Source: Unio delphinus
Lineage: Eukaryota; Mollusca; Bivalvia; Unionida; Unionidae
Length of the DNA: 64,000 nt
NCBI GenBank assembly: GCA_029339505.1
Contig: JAQISU010000169.1
Coordinates: 6,192,001-6,256,000 of the forward strand
Direction of reading: 5' to 3'
The notes under the pieces are model-generated. The model saw only the letters and a list, made by a program, of their open reading frames with translations. It did not search any database and had not been told where the DNA came from. Shown piece by piece: positions 41,530 to 53,427 of this stretch; position 1 is the stretch's first letter; every line of letters begins with the position of its first letter. Position numbers and translations under genes: made by a program.

Positions 41530-42977
41530 AGATAAGGTGTTTTTAATAAAGCATATTGATGTCGATAGTAAATTAATTTGTATCGATCATTTATCCAAAA
41601 ATTACGGATGGAATTAACAATAGTACATTTTATTGATCGTGTTATCTCTGCATCTTTGCTAATAAAGACAAAAAAAATTATTTTACTTATAATAGGATAG
41701 GAAAGTTACATAATTCGTTTACATCGCTTGGAACGATGTTTTGCTGCCGGTCACTTGCTTTGGTGCTATCGATAACTACCGTAAAGGAGATGGAGGAGAT
41801 GGAGTTAGGTTGTGTCTTTCTTCAGATCTTTTAAACATGATACTTCGTATAGCAAACGTTTCTAGTTACTTTTTTTAAATAATTAATGAACGAGTCAAGT
41901 CTGACTTATGTGTCATATTTTCCTCTCGTTTCTACATGAAATAAATAAAACAAAGTCTACATCATTCAAAATGACAGAGAAAGCAAAGAAACTGTATTTG
42001 AAGTTGCTTTTCCAAGTAAGAATGTATTCTAACAGGGAAATGAATGCACCTCGAGAGATTTGGTTCATCTTATCATAGACGTAAGTTTACATTCTATTAA
42101 GATGAGACTTCTCTGAGATAGTGATGGCAATAGATTTTAAAATATCTTCTAACATATGATTACTTACCGCTGAAATGAAAAGAAAGTACAAAAATTATAT
42201 TTGGACCGATTTTATGATGCTATGATGGGATATATATATATATATACTTAAGTTGTTGCAATTTGGTTTTGGTTTCTTGAAATAAGGAGAACTTGCAAAA
42301 CTTAAAAAAGGAAATTATTCAGTCATTGTAATGTTTTTGATATATTAAAAGAATAAAGATTATATTTATCGATTTGTGAAAATTCGATTAGCTTTAAAGA
42401 AAGCTGCAAAGACATGATGTGCAATAACTTTAAAGTACATTTGTAAGTCTCTGACATTACTTGTTTGCTTTATAAGACGTGTTATCATGAAAACTTTCGA
42501 TAGTGTTTCTTGTTTAATATTTTGTATGTGTCATATTATATTACTTTCTGTGAATCCGATTAGTCCAAAGAAGACCATGAAATTATTGCACAGTATTTTC
42601 ATACTGGTTGACTACGACCAAAGGAATCTTCCTTGCATAGCCTTCTATAGCTATTTTTTAAAAAAAATATTATAATGAACAAAATGGCGACTGTATTTAC
42701 AATTCATAGCCCAGTGGACAATTGAAACAAAACGCATCATTTTTAGTGGAAATGCTGTAAATAGTTCCATCAAAATCCACTTGTACTCATTTAAAAACGA
42801 AATTCATGAAATGAGTCAAATAATCTTTAGCAAGTCTTGGCTAACAAAAGAGTAAACTTACTTGATGTTTGTTATACATTTCGTTTGTCACTCGACAAAA
42901 CATACTGCGTCGTTTAAAAGTCTTTGAAATCCATTGTTTGCAATATGTATTAGATAGAGGTGGAATGTTATTATAAA
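41530..42977. other. Intergenic right flank of the viral element
   Basis: AT-rich, unrelated to the left flank. No feature that I can support. Confidence 0.6.
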
Positions 42978-43130
42978 CATGGTACTATCAGATGTCTTTC
43001 TTGGCGCTCAGCTTTAATAGATTAATGATATGACTAGATGTCCGGGTGTGAACATAATATGACCAGATGGGACATTGTGCTACATGTCTACGGCACGATG
43101 CCCCAGTGCCAGACATTGCTATAAACTTGA
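42978..43130 (+). mobile_element. Degraded tRNA-related SINE body
   Basis: Shares with the fragment at 12.4-12.6 kb the order ATGGTACTA..., GGCGCTCAGC, a TGTCCGGGTGTGA-like block, CATTGTGCTACATGTCTACGG and TATAAACTTGAT. The B-box head is missing. Confidence 0.55.
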
Positions 43131-44379
43131 TCCTAATTTTATAAGATTTTATAAACGATTTCTGTTTTGCGGTAATTATTAATTAAGACGATGTGAGAGT
43201 TTTCAGAAAAGGTTATTACGACATAGGTCAAGCGGAAATGTATGTGGCGATGTATATAAGGTTTTATTTTTCCTATCAGAATTTATTTTATTAATATTTA
43301 ACATAGGTCAGTTGAAATTAGTCTTTTAGTTGTATTCAGTTATAATTTGAGATGATTTGTCGAATTAAATTACTAACTGGTCTGATGATGTGGATTATCT
43401 GCGTTAGGTAAATTAAATTAAATTAATTATAGAACGGGCTTAGAAATTCATACCAGATAAATATCTATCGCATTATTTATCAAACAGATTAATACCGGCT
43501 TCGAGCATTTTACCGGCTTTTTATATTTACATTGTATTTGCCAAATTTAGATAATTAAGACCCACATACATGCTTAAAAAAGCAAAAAGAAACATTGTTA
43601 AGAATAGAAAATCACGCATGATGCTTACATTATCCATTTCTTAAAAAGCGACATGTTTGAAGCCATTGTACAAATTTGTTAGGATTAGTTTCTTAAAACT
43701 TACACAAACTTTCTTTAATTATTGTTTTGAAATATGTAAGTTAACTGCGTTACTTTGCTAATTAGAGATTCATTGACATACATCTCTAGACATGGAAAAA
43801 TGAGTGTTGATCATGCTTGATACAAATTATTTAAAACAGATAATCTACTTCTTACAATTCATATTACAAGAAACGCATGAAATCTTTAGTTACGTAATTC
43901 TTATAACACTGATCACTGAAACGTTACTAATTTTGCATCACAGAGAACGAAAATGATTCTAAAAATTGTTGATTGGCTCTAGTTTTAAAGATATGATTCT
44001 AGGTCAGTATATACGACTATTGTCATGGAAATGGCGAAGGATAACTATAAAGGGATGGGATCTCAATTTAAACAAGAAATGACTGGAATACATCTTTGGC
44101 TGGATCTCTGAATAAATATATGACCGGGTTTGGACAGTACATGCTTTTAGGCAAAATAATGAATGGTGCAATCTGAAGCTGGTAATGGGTCAGCTATGAT
44201 ATGAATCGCAACATGTTCTTAACAGAAATCATAGATGATGCAATTATAAATACGCGTACATCACTCTGATCAACAAATTGCCCTATTTCAGCTTTAATAA
44301 CCGTACAGTATGGTACACTCTTATTATCAGTGTTTGATATTGCACAAGACACGTTTCTGTTTTGCCAAAATAAGCAGAG
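43131..44379. other. Intergenic, nothing recognised
   Basis: AT-rich sequence without a supported feature. Confidence 0.6.
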
Positions 44380-44855
44380 ATGCCTCGTACTTGTGTAAAC
44401 AATGCAGATAACTACTCCTATGTTTGTGGTGAAGTGACTTTTGCATCAAAAAAGCGCAGTATGATCACTTTGGTCACAAAAGCCAATCACTATTATTTTG
44501 TTTTCAAAATTGGAGATCAGAACAAGAGTGCACACCACATTTATGCTGCAACACTTTTGCAACAAATCTTGGCCAGTGGTTGAACAGCAAAAGAAAATCT
44601 ATGCATTTTGCAGTGCTAATGATTTGGAGAGATCCGACATATCATATCAGCAATTTTTACAACTGCATAGTGCCTCCAGTTCGTACAAGTGTGTCGAAGA
44701 AGAAAACGTGGACTTTACATTATCCAAACATTCCATACGATATACGCCCAATAATCCACAGAGAAGGACATCCAGTTTCTGATGCACCAGATTCATTCTC
44801 ACTTGAGTCAGGTGAGGGAGCAAAAATTGAAATTTCTCTAAACAACACATCATAA
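44380..44855 (+). pseudogene. Second relic of the 'CYVCG'-type gene family
   Basis: Starts MPRTCVNNADNYSYVCGEVT, continues FKIGDQNKSAHHIYAATLL, then after a stop and frame change HFAVLMIWRDPTYHISNFYNC, LHYPNIPYDIRPIIHREGHP and VSDAPDSF. The block order (YVCG, GDQxKSxxxH, FAVxMIWRDPxxHxSxxYxC, YPNIPYxIRP) is that of the uncharacterised multicopy family also found at 22.7-23.4 kb. At least two frameshifts make it inactive. I saw no flanking TIRs here. Confidence 0.6.
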
Positions 44856-44917
44856 CACAAGGTGAACTGACTTACCTTGTCAGAGATTTGGAACTATCCA
44901 AGAGTAAAGCAAAACAA

Positions 44918-47200
44918 TTTTATCATCATTCATCTGCAGCTTGTTACACGTCATTCATGATTTCACATCAGAAATGCGCCTCTCTACTCCTTGGATGGTA
45001 GCATCAACTTCAGTTGGGTGGCTAGACTTGTATTTGGGTGTCATCAGCGTACAATTGGTGAGACACTGGGTGATGATCTATGACACTTGAGAGCGGCTGA
45101 GTGTATAAAATGAAGCGAACAGGCCCTAGAACATACCTTTATGAAACACCACAACATAGATTAACTGGGCTAGAGTGTATTCCATTTGCAGATACAATTT
45201 GTGTCCTGTTGACTAAGTAGGGTTTGAACCACTGTAAGACTGTATTGTGAATGCCAAATACATGCTGGAGACGGTGAGGTAATATATCATGGTCTATTGT
45301 ATCAAATGCTGCAAAAAAAATCAAGGAGGGTAAGGACTGTAATTTTTCCACTATACAAAGCAGAGAAAATGTTATTAAATACTTTCAAAATCAATAAAGT
45401 AGTTTCAGTACTGTAGTATGGGCGATATGCAGACTGTACATTGCTAAACGACTGTTTGAATTCAAATGAGATATAAGTTGGGTTAGAACAACTTTTTCTA
45501 AGATTTTTTTATATGAACGGGAGATTAGAAACTGGGCGGTAGTTCTTTAAATCGTTATGGTCAAGTGTTGGTTTCTTCAGCAGAGGCTTTACGATGGCAG
45601 TTTTGAAAAATGATGGGAATTTCCCAGATGAGAGAAAGGTATTAATAACATCAGTTAGTGAAGGCAATATTGGGTCCAACTACTCAAGCAGCATTAATGT
45701 TGGAACTGGATAACGTTCTATTGACTTTGGTACAATCTTCATCACGAGTGTCCGTACTAAATCCATAGAGACAAGTTCCTATGTTCCTAATGGTTGTCGC
45801 TGAAATTCTGTATCGTAACTGTATGGTGACGACGAGTCAAATTAAATTGTGTTGTCAACCGTGCGTATGGTTTGTAATTTGTCACGGAAGAAATTTGCAA
45901 ATAGGTCAGGAAAGTCTACTGGAGAGAAGGTAGTTGGAAGTGGTGTGCATTTGTTCCTTGACATTAGTTTGTTAGTTATCTCGACGATGTCTTTGCAGGT
46001 GGAACTAACCGTGATCTTAGTACTGTAGTGGGATAATTTGTCTAAATGGAATATGCTTTAGACGTTCTTCTTAGCAGCTATACCACAGAGAACATGTTTT
46101 TAATTAATAATCTGCACTTGGTGGCTGGGGCATGTTTTCAAGCAAATAAACGCAGGCAGTTATCGAGGTGTTCTGAGGTTTTCTTGGATGTCAGGCATTA
46201 GTTTGGTTATATTTATCATACGGAGATTTCTTTTAGTAGCAAATACAGATGTAGGGTTAGAGATACGTCGATATGGCATATAATGCAGTGGTCATCTGAT
46301 GCAAGTTCGTGTGATAAAAGGATGGACTATGAAGAATCCAGTCCAAAATGTGACCAAATGTAAGGGTGTGTTGGTTTGCTGACTATTTAAGGTTGAAATT
46401 ATAAACGGAATCTAAGAGTTTTGACGTGTAGGAGTTTCCAGGACAGTCAAACTGAAAGTTGAAATCTCCAAGAATAATTAGGTTGCCACCTATCGAATTT
46501 GCCTACTCCAGAAAATTCGGAATCTGCTCATACAAGATTCAGTCAGCTTGTTTTCTCAACTAGGAGAAGGGCAGTAGAGGCAGAAAAAATGGACTGATCT
46601 TCGTTCCATTGTGAGTGTTGTTTGGACTAGTTCAAACGATGTATGGCAGAAATTGAAGATTGTGTTGAACTTAAGACATTTTATTATGGAATTCTTTGTG
46701 ATGACAGTAATTCCACCTCCGCGAGAGTGGCGGGGGAATGACTTGATGCAGTAAGCGTTAAATCCGCGCACTTGCGCTCATCGCCTTAAGTTTTTATCCA
46801 TGTTTATGTCAGGAAGAAGACGCAGATATTCTGATCTTTGATAAAATGAACTATTTCTGTGCGCTTTTCCGGTGGTCCTACTGATTTGGCATTGACTAAT
46901 GCAGTACGCAGTGGTATCTCTGGACCAGTTGACACAACGGTTGACGATGCAACATAGATTTGCACCATGTTATCAAAATTAACGTACGAATTTTTAAATT
47001 GCATAGCTGGAAAGGGCGTAAGGAAGATAATTGTAATTCTTCTTCCTGTTCTACGCACTGAAACAACGTTTCTTTTTTCGTTCTGTTTACATTTAAGTAA
47101 TGATGAATGTACTCCCAGTTTGTTTAGTCTTGCGCACATTGTAGTATCAAGCGCTAAGGAGTGGTCATTTACAACAATTAATGAGGGTCCATCATAGCAT
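44918..47200 (-). mobile_element. CR1/L2/Jockey-type LINE relic, second minus-strand copy
   Basis: On the minus strand: endonuclease N-terminal part near 47.14-46.80 kb (LVNAKSVGPPEKRTEIVHFI then DQNICVFFLT), further endonuclease blocks near 46.77-46.56 kb, and the RT core with motif A text FAAFDTIDHDILPHRL near 45.3 kb. Its plus-strand sequence at 45.46-46.0 kb is closely parallel to 17.9-18.45 kb, so it is the same family as the relic at 17-19.4 kb. It retains the RT segment deleted there. It has stops throughout and no (ATT)n tail; the 3' end appears lost at 44.92 kb. Confidence 0.8.
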
Positions 47201-48235
47201 AAATGGGTTGACTAGCGATCACGTGAAGGTGATTTATTTAAAAACAAAGGACATTTTAACAGTGGAACAAGATAGAAAATTCTAATTTTTCTCGTTTTTA
47301 AAAGGAGATGAAGAAACTGATACGAACTGAACAGCCAATGCATGATGAAACACAATAATGTAGACGAAGATAGACAACAAGCACATATATCATGGAAAAC
47401 AGCACAACAACGGAAGAGCTGCGTCAAGCAGGTTAAGCGATAGAGGTCATCTTTCCGGAAGTCCAGCGCAACAAAGTCCATAGTAAAAAACACATTTTTC
47501 ACTGAAGCTACGACTTTTAAAAAAATGTACACATTCAGGACAAATAAATTAATTCTCACAATATGAGTTAGAGTAATGCATGACATTCCTACCCTACATT
47601 CCGTTACATTGAAACAAATAAATGTACGATTGTTTCTGCACACAATAAAAAGTTGAAGTATAAATTTAAAAAGAATAAATTCAACAAATAATTGCAAACT
47701 TAATCAATGCCTATTGTATGTGATTGAGACAATACATTTGAACTTCTCGAGCCCTTACTCGCTTATCATCAGAGAATCCTCCGTTACTTCTCTTGTTTTT
47801 CCGAGACTCTCCAATTTCCAGACGCCATGTCCCTTGGATGATTTATTTAACGCGAATAGTAATTTCTACTGGTCTCTGAGCTAGCTTCTCCTTTAGAAAG
47901 AAACACTCGGACTGTTTAAAATGTCGTTGTATGATACTTGTACCATGCAATTTTGTCTGGCGAATACACCATATCCTCTGTCTGACTGTTATCGAATGGG
48001 CTCCAATTAAAGTACACATATGCCTCCAATAGAGCATATCCTTTCATTGGCATACATAAATTTATAACAAGCATAGCCCTTATATATGTACTGCACATGT
48101 GCGTCTAAGAATTTGTTTTACTAAAATTATCGAAGTGATAAAAAGTAACCCTTGTTTGACACGTATCACGTTATCTTTATGTACGTATCAGCTAATCAAT
48201 GTGTAATTCTGTTCATGCTTAAGAATAAAGTTCCC
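47201..48235. other. Intergenic before receptor gene 2
   Basis: AT-rich. A minus-strand open frame at 47,212-47,697 is hydrophobic but has no recognisable domain and I do not call it. Signal-peptide exons of gene 2 could lie here but I could not pick them out. Confidence 0.5.
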
Positions 48236-48592
48236 GTTAAAATGGTTGAAATATTAAGCAGTTTCCCCATTAAAATGGTTGAAACATTAAGCAGTTCCTC
48301 CATTAAAATGGTTGAAATATATAGCAGTTTCCCCATTAAATTGGTTGAAACATTAAACAGCTTCCCCATTAAATTGGTTGAAACAATAAGCAGTTTCCCC
48401 ATTAAAATGGTTGATACATCAAGAATTTTTCCCATTAAAATTTAAATATTAAGCAGTTTCCCCATTAAAATGGTTGAAATATTAAGCAGTTTCCCCATTA
48501 AAATGGTTGAAACATTAAGCAGTTTTCCCATTAAAATGGTTGAAACATTAAGCAGTTTCCCCATTAAAATGGTTGAAACATTAAGCAATTTC
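48236..48592. repeat. 33-bp minisatellite
   Basis: About 11 variant copies of a unit like CCATTAAAATGGTTGAAACA followed by TTAAGCAGTTTCC. One unit near 48,440 is partly deleted. It ends about 320 bp before the first visible exon of receptor gene 2. Confidence 0.94.
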
Positions 48593-48916
48593 TCTTTTAG
48601 CTATGTATAGAGACTATATAAATCTGTCTGAAAATGTATATGTATATAAGAAAATATCATTTTCATATATTCTGATACTGAAAACTCAACGTGATGCAGC
48701 AATCAAGATCAAATTACTATTATATATGTCTCTCCCACCATAAGTCCATATTTGATAAAGAAGTTGTCGCTTTTAAGGTTTCAAACTGAGCATTGATCAT
48801 AAATTCAGTAGTCTTTATCTGCAAAAGGGTCATAAATATTTGTAAATACATTTCGACCAATAAGTATAAAAGTCAGGTTATTCGTTCTAATTTTTTTATG
48901 AATCCACTAATTTCAG
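48593..48916. other. Intron or upstream sequence of receptor gene 2
   Basis: AT-rich; no feature seen except the tttcag acceptor at its end. Confidence 0.5.
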
Positions 48917-49214
48917 TTTCTAATGACGTCGTCATACAGGCATTGCGATATGTTCAACGTGTTAGAAAAGATAATTGTGCTCATTCCAGTAGTTCAGAGA
49001 ACGTGTTACATTTGGACTTTGATCACAGTCTGTGGACTCCATCAACAGATCCAGCAATTCGGACTGCCAATTTTATGTCCAAGCTTCTAGCAAATGCAAA
49101 GGGCTCCTTGGACGCGTTCCCGGACGAGTTATTCTACGCGTTGGTCAGAAATAATGTTCATGGCAATACATCAATTTTCGGGTCAGCCATTGCGTTTGAA
49201 CCGGAAGTCTTCGG
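48917..49214 (+). CDS. Gene 2 exon: Cache-domain N-terminal part
   Basis: 298 nt between tttcag and GTAAGT, with two leading and two trailing split-codon bases. It reads VIQALRYVQRVRKDNCAH, then DHSLWTPSTDPAIRTANFMS and a helical stretch LLANAKGSLDAFPDELFYAL. A helix followed by a SLWTPS-like segment is consistent with the N-terminal part of a Cache ectodomain. The gene 1 counterpart lies outside the window. Confidence 0.72.
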
Positions 49215-49782
49215 GTAAGTTTTGTTCCAAATGTAAATTGACTTGTTGTTGCCTTTCGTTAAACGCTTTTTATTGAGTTGACTAGATTATCAACATGATT
49301 TTGATTGTTATAGTGATATCGGTATGCGTCAGACATTTTTAAAGTGTTTGAGATGACAAAAACCTGTATATTTTTGGTATGTAATCCAATTCTTCTGTTG
49401 TCTATAACCACATTCCGCTGTGTAAGATATAACTTAACACGATCTTTTCGTCCAACGAAACATCAGAATAGCTCTAATCCCAGTCTGGATAATTTATAAA
49501 AATATTTTGTTTAACGTCTGCTGTTGGCAGCAATCGTCACATTAAAGTTCACAAGCATATGAGTCCTCGTTACTACGTCATAACAACTTAACTGATCAAA
49601 ACCGAGATCACCTACTTAGCGGATATGCGACAGACATCTCCAAAAGTTTATGTTCTGGTGACCTTTGTAATTTACTGGTCACTAATATGATCAGCATGCG
49701 TCATCTTTAAATAACATATTTTGGTATATAAGAGGATACGAACCAAATACCAGAGAAAATGTAGTCCGCTGCTTTTTTCCAG
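49215..49782 (+). other. Intron of gene 2
   Basis: 568-bp intron, nothing else recognised. Confidence 0.7.
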
Positions 49783-49944
49783 CAACCACAGACTTTTTGG
49801 ACCTTACGCATGGAAGAAGAATGGTAGCATCAACGCTATTGATTTGGCCACGAATTACAACTATACGAACCCTACCTCCGAGTGGTACTACATCCCGAAG
49901 ACCACTCTGCGGACGAATATCTCTATTCTGACGGATATTCTTAT
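49783..49944 (+). CDS. Gene 2 exon: Cache-domain segment
   Basis: 162 nt after ttttttccag, reading HRLFGPYAWKKNGSINAIDL, then NYTNPTSEWYYIPKTT. The F-x-P-Y-A/W and E-W-Y-Y-x-P blocks are standard dCache text. I set the donor at GTACAG (49,945), which is weak, because it gives the phase (two trailing bases) required by the next exon; other downstream GTs do not fit as well. Confidence 0.7.
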
Positions 49945-50597
49945 GTACAGATCTATATTTCGCTCTTTCTGCGTCTTTCTCTGTAGATATATCTTTATAT
50001 TTAGTTCATTTCTGTCCTAGGAATAAATAAATATATTGATAACCGTTTAATATTAGCAAAGACTGACATAGCCATTTTCATACACATTTTCGTAATTTCT
50101 TTAGTACTTCATTATATCTATTGGAAACGAAATGGAATGTTTGTTTTTGACTACTTACATATTCTTCATTCTGATTGTATGGAATATCTTTTGGTTTATG
50201 ATTTAAATCGTGGACGTGAACTGTACACATCAAAACTCGAAAGAAAGAAAGAAAAAGAAAACAACAACAGAAATTACGGCGCTGATTCTTAATAATTTTG
50301 TCAATAATGGGATTTAACACTGCTTAGACATTATTCGTCTTTCAGAGTGTATGCTCTTCGTTATCTCACAAGGCTCTCTTAACTAGAAATCTTCATTAAC
50401 CATACGTGTTATGAAAGAGCGAAAAACAAAATAAACATTAGAATGCATGCATCAAGTGGAAAATTCGTGGCAATGATTAAATAATATTTTGCCACATCGA
50501 TAAAAGTTGGTGATTAGATTTTTGGCCTTAGAATTTATTTTCAAGTTATAAAGACTGCATTCCAAACTTTTAAGTACCTTAATTTTATTTTATGTAG
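49945..50597 (+). other. Intron of gene 2
   Basis: AT-rich intron without recognised features. Confidence 0.65.
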
Positions 50598-50768
50598 AGG
50601 AAATAATCCTATTCAACTTGAAACATTCGTGTCACAGCCAGTGGTGTCATTGATTGATGGATATTGGACCTATCCCTACTACGACTGTGGAGGAGGAGAA
50701 ATTTGGATGGTCACCTATTCATCTCCGATATTCTTTCGCAGCTTTGACAACGATTCTATTGCATTCAA
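50598..50768 (+). CDS. Gene 2 exon: Cache-domain C-terminal segment
   Basis: 171 nt between tatgtag and GTAATT. It reads VSLIDGYWTYPYYDCGGG then EIWMVTYSSPIFF, parallel to gene 1 exon 916-1086. A (CT)n tract starts only 35 bp into the following intron. Confidence 0.85.
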
Positions 50769-50799
50769 GTAATTCTTTCTGTCTGTATGACTGTCTGTC

Positions 50800-50800
50800 A

Positions 50801-50860
<60 letters not shown>
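50800..50860. repeat. (CT)n microsatellite
   Basis: About 28 CT units, close to the donor site of the preceding exon. Confidence 0.95.
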
Positions 50861-50861
<1 letters not shown>

Positions 50862-51840
50862 GTCATGGTCATTGTTATGAATTAGGATGAAGTTCTGTAA
50901 ATTGGTATGCTGATTGTTATGAGACCTTGAAAGCCAACATTCAGCATTATTCTAAGATTGTTAATTTTCATGTAATGAACACTGAATCAACAAAACTGTC
51001 ACATCGATTCACTGACAGTTTAACGTTTAGTTAAGAAATATGATGAACAGTTAGGAGTGATACAAAGGTTACCCCACCCACCCTTATGATCTGGTTACAG
51101 TATTTTGGAAAATTGTATTAAGGGACAATGTATCGATTGGTTATATGTTTCAAATGAAGTCATGCAAACATTTGTTTCTTAGTGTTCTTTCAAATATACG
51201 ACAAGTGTGGGTGGGGCAGTGAGTTTTGTAGTCTTTCACAAGGACCTGAAATAAATGGAAAAAATATCTACACGCCCATTAAATGGAATGTCAAGTTGCC
51301 AACACCAAATCGAAATAAAGGAACAATAAATGTTTTTAATAATTATTTCCATTTCAAAATATAAACGAGAATAGAGTCTTACATTTCTCTCTTGGTCTCT
51401 GGTATCAAAGGATATTTACCTTAAACAAATTGTATTTAAAACTGTTTAGTTTAGCTTAGAAGATGTGCACTGTTGAAGGTAATGTATTGGAACGAAAGAC
51501 AGTGGCAGATGATGTTCTTCTCTTTTGAATACATGAGCTGACATTTTTTGTGTATTACCCTTCATGGTCGAAACATCAGTCCAGGCTGACTTGGATGACG
51601 TCAAGTTTTTCACAGCCCGTTTTATACTTGACTAAAAAAAAGAATGAAAAATCTTAAAAGGCATATAAAAATAACTTTTTTATCTGAGTCAGTAGACAAC
51701 AAATAATTACTGAATTTATCTGACAATAAGCTCATGCTTAACGATAACCCCACCCCTTTTTAAACTGTTGCTAAATATAGACAGTCAATATCTTTTGTGA
51801 ATATAAAGCTCACCTGGTACTTTTTAACAAATTTATCATG

Positions 51841-51843
<3 letters not shown>

Positions 51844-51880
<37 letters not shown>
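51844..51880. repeat. (CA)n microsatellite
   Basis: About 18 CA units. Confidence 0.95.
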
Positions 51881-51881
<1 letters not shown>

Positions 51882-52076
51882 TTTCAAGGCAGAAACAATG
51901 TACATTAGTCTCCCAATTAGGTGTTCATAATATTGTTCTTAGAAGTGAAATGTTTATTATAAAGTGTCCATCGTAAATACATATAAAAGTCATCTCCCTT
52001 GTCAGACATTGCTCAATCCAGCCAGACAATGGTTTTTCCTCCTCTTTATTTAATTTCTATATCTCCTAAACAGCTG

Positions 52077-52078
<2 letters not shown>

Positions 52079-52145
<67 letters not shown>
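52079..52145. repeat. (TA)n microsatellite
   Basis: About 33 TA units. Confidence 0.95.
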
Positions 52146-52149
<4 letters not shown>

Positions 52150-52204
52150 ATAAGTCGGATGCAATAGAACCCCAATAACAGAAATTTAAAATCTTGAATG
52201 TTAT

Positions 52205-52305
52205 AATTCTAGTTGTGATATCATAGTGTTCGGGGCCGTGGTATATGACGTATTTATAGTATATATATATACGGCCCCGAACACTATGACATCACAACTA
52301 GAATT
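52205..52305. repeat. 35-bp inverted repeat with 31-nt loop
   Basis: AATTCTAGTTGTGATATCAT... at 52,205-52,239 is repeated in inverted orientation at 52,271-52,305 with a single mismatch. The GC-rich inner end is CGGGGCCGT. It could be a small fold-back (MITE-like) insertion; no clear target duplication was found. Confidence 0.85.
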
Positions 52306-52608
52306 AGAGAATGCTAAACTCAAGAGATAGTGTTCGGGAATTATTACTAGACGTGTAGGAATGTTTAAGATCATCATACATCTATCACAACTTAAATATG
52401 GAAGACCTATCTATATAGAAATGGTTTTACATATATCGTTTTTATTTGTTGTTTTTCATCTGTTGTGCTTTAATTTCTGTTTATATTTATTCCTTACTCC
52501 TCTATTCGTCGTCGCCAGTCTTTAAAAAAATGTATTAATGAAATGTAGGTTGGGTTGCAAGAATAGTTATGGTGGCAACTTGTTTGTTTCTTCGTCAACT
52601 TCTGGCAG

Positions 52609-53427
52609 TTACATATAAAATATCGTTGACACTGCTGACATGAGTATGTTATATCGTTCTAGTTACATATAAAATATCGTTGACACTGCTGACATGAGTA
52701 TGTTATATCGTTCTAGTTACATATAAAATATCGCTGACACTGCTGACATCAGTATGTTATATCGTTTTAGTTACATATAAAATATCGTTGACACTGCTGA
52801 CATGAGTATGTTATATCGTTCTAGTTACATATAAAATATCGTTGACACTGCTGACATCAGTATGTTATATCGTTCTTATTTAGATATAAAATATCGTTGA
52901 CACTGCTGACATCAGTATGTTATGTCGTTCTAATTTACATATAAAATATCGTTGACACTGCTGACATCAGTATATTATATCGTTTTAGTTACATATAAAA
53001 TATCGTTGACACTGCTGACATGATTATGTTATATCGTTCTAGTTACATATAAAATATCGTTGACACTGCTGACATCAGTATGTTATATCGTTCTTATTTA
53101 GATATAAAATATCGTTGACACTGCTGACATCAGTATGTTATGTCGTTCTAATTTACATATAAAATATCGTTGACACTGCTGACATCAGTATGTTATATCG
53201 TTTTAGTTACATATAAAATATCGTTGACACTGCTGACATGAGTATGTTATATCGTTCTAGTTACATATAAAATATCGTTGACACTGCTGACATCAGTATG
53301 TTATATCGTTCTAGTTACATATAAAATATCGTTGACACTGCTGACATCAGTATGTTATATCGTTCTAATTACATATAAAATATCGTTGACACTGCTGACA
53401 TCAGTATGTTATATCGTTCTAATTTAC
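52609..53427. repeat. 54-bp minisatellite, about 15 copies
   Basis: Unit close to AGTTACATATAAAATATCGT followed by TGACACTGCTGACATGAGTATGTTATATCGTTCT. Variants (GACATCAG versus GACATGAG, ATTTAGAT versus AGTTACAT) recur in a fixed order, suggesting a higher-order unit of several copies. Confidence 0.95.

Noticed and set aside
52609..53427. CRISPR-like array of regular repeats
   Set aside because: Units are head-to-tail 54-bp minisatellite copies without unique spacers, in an animal intron.
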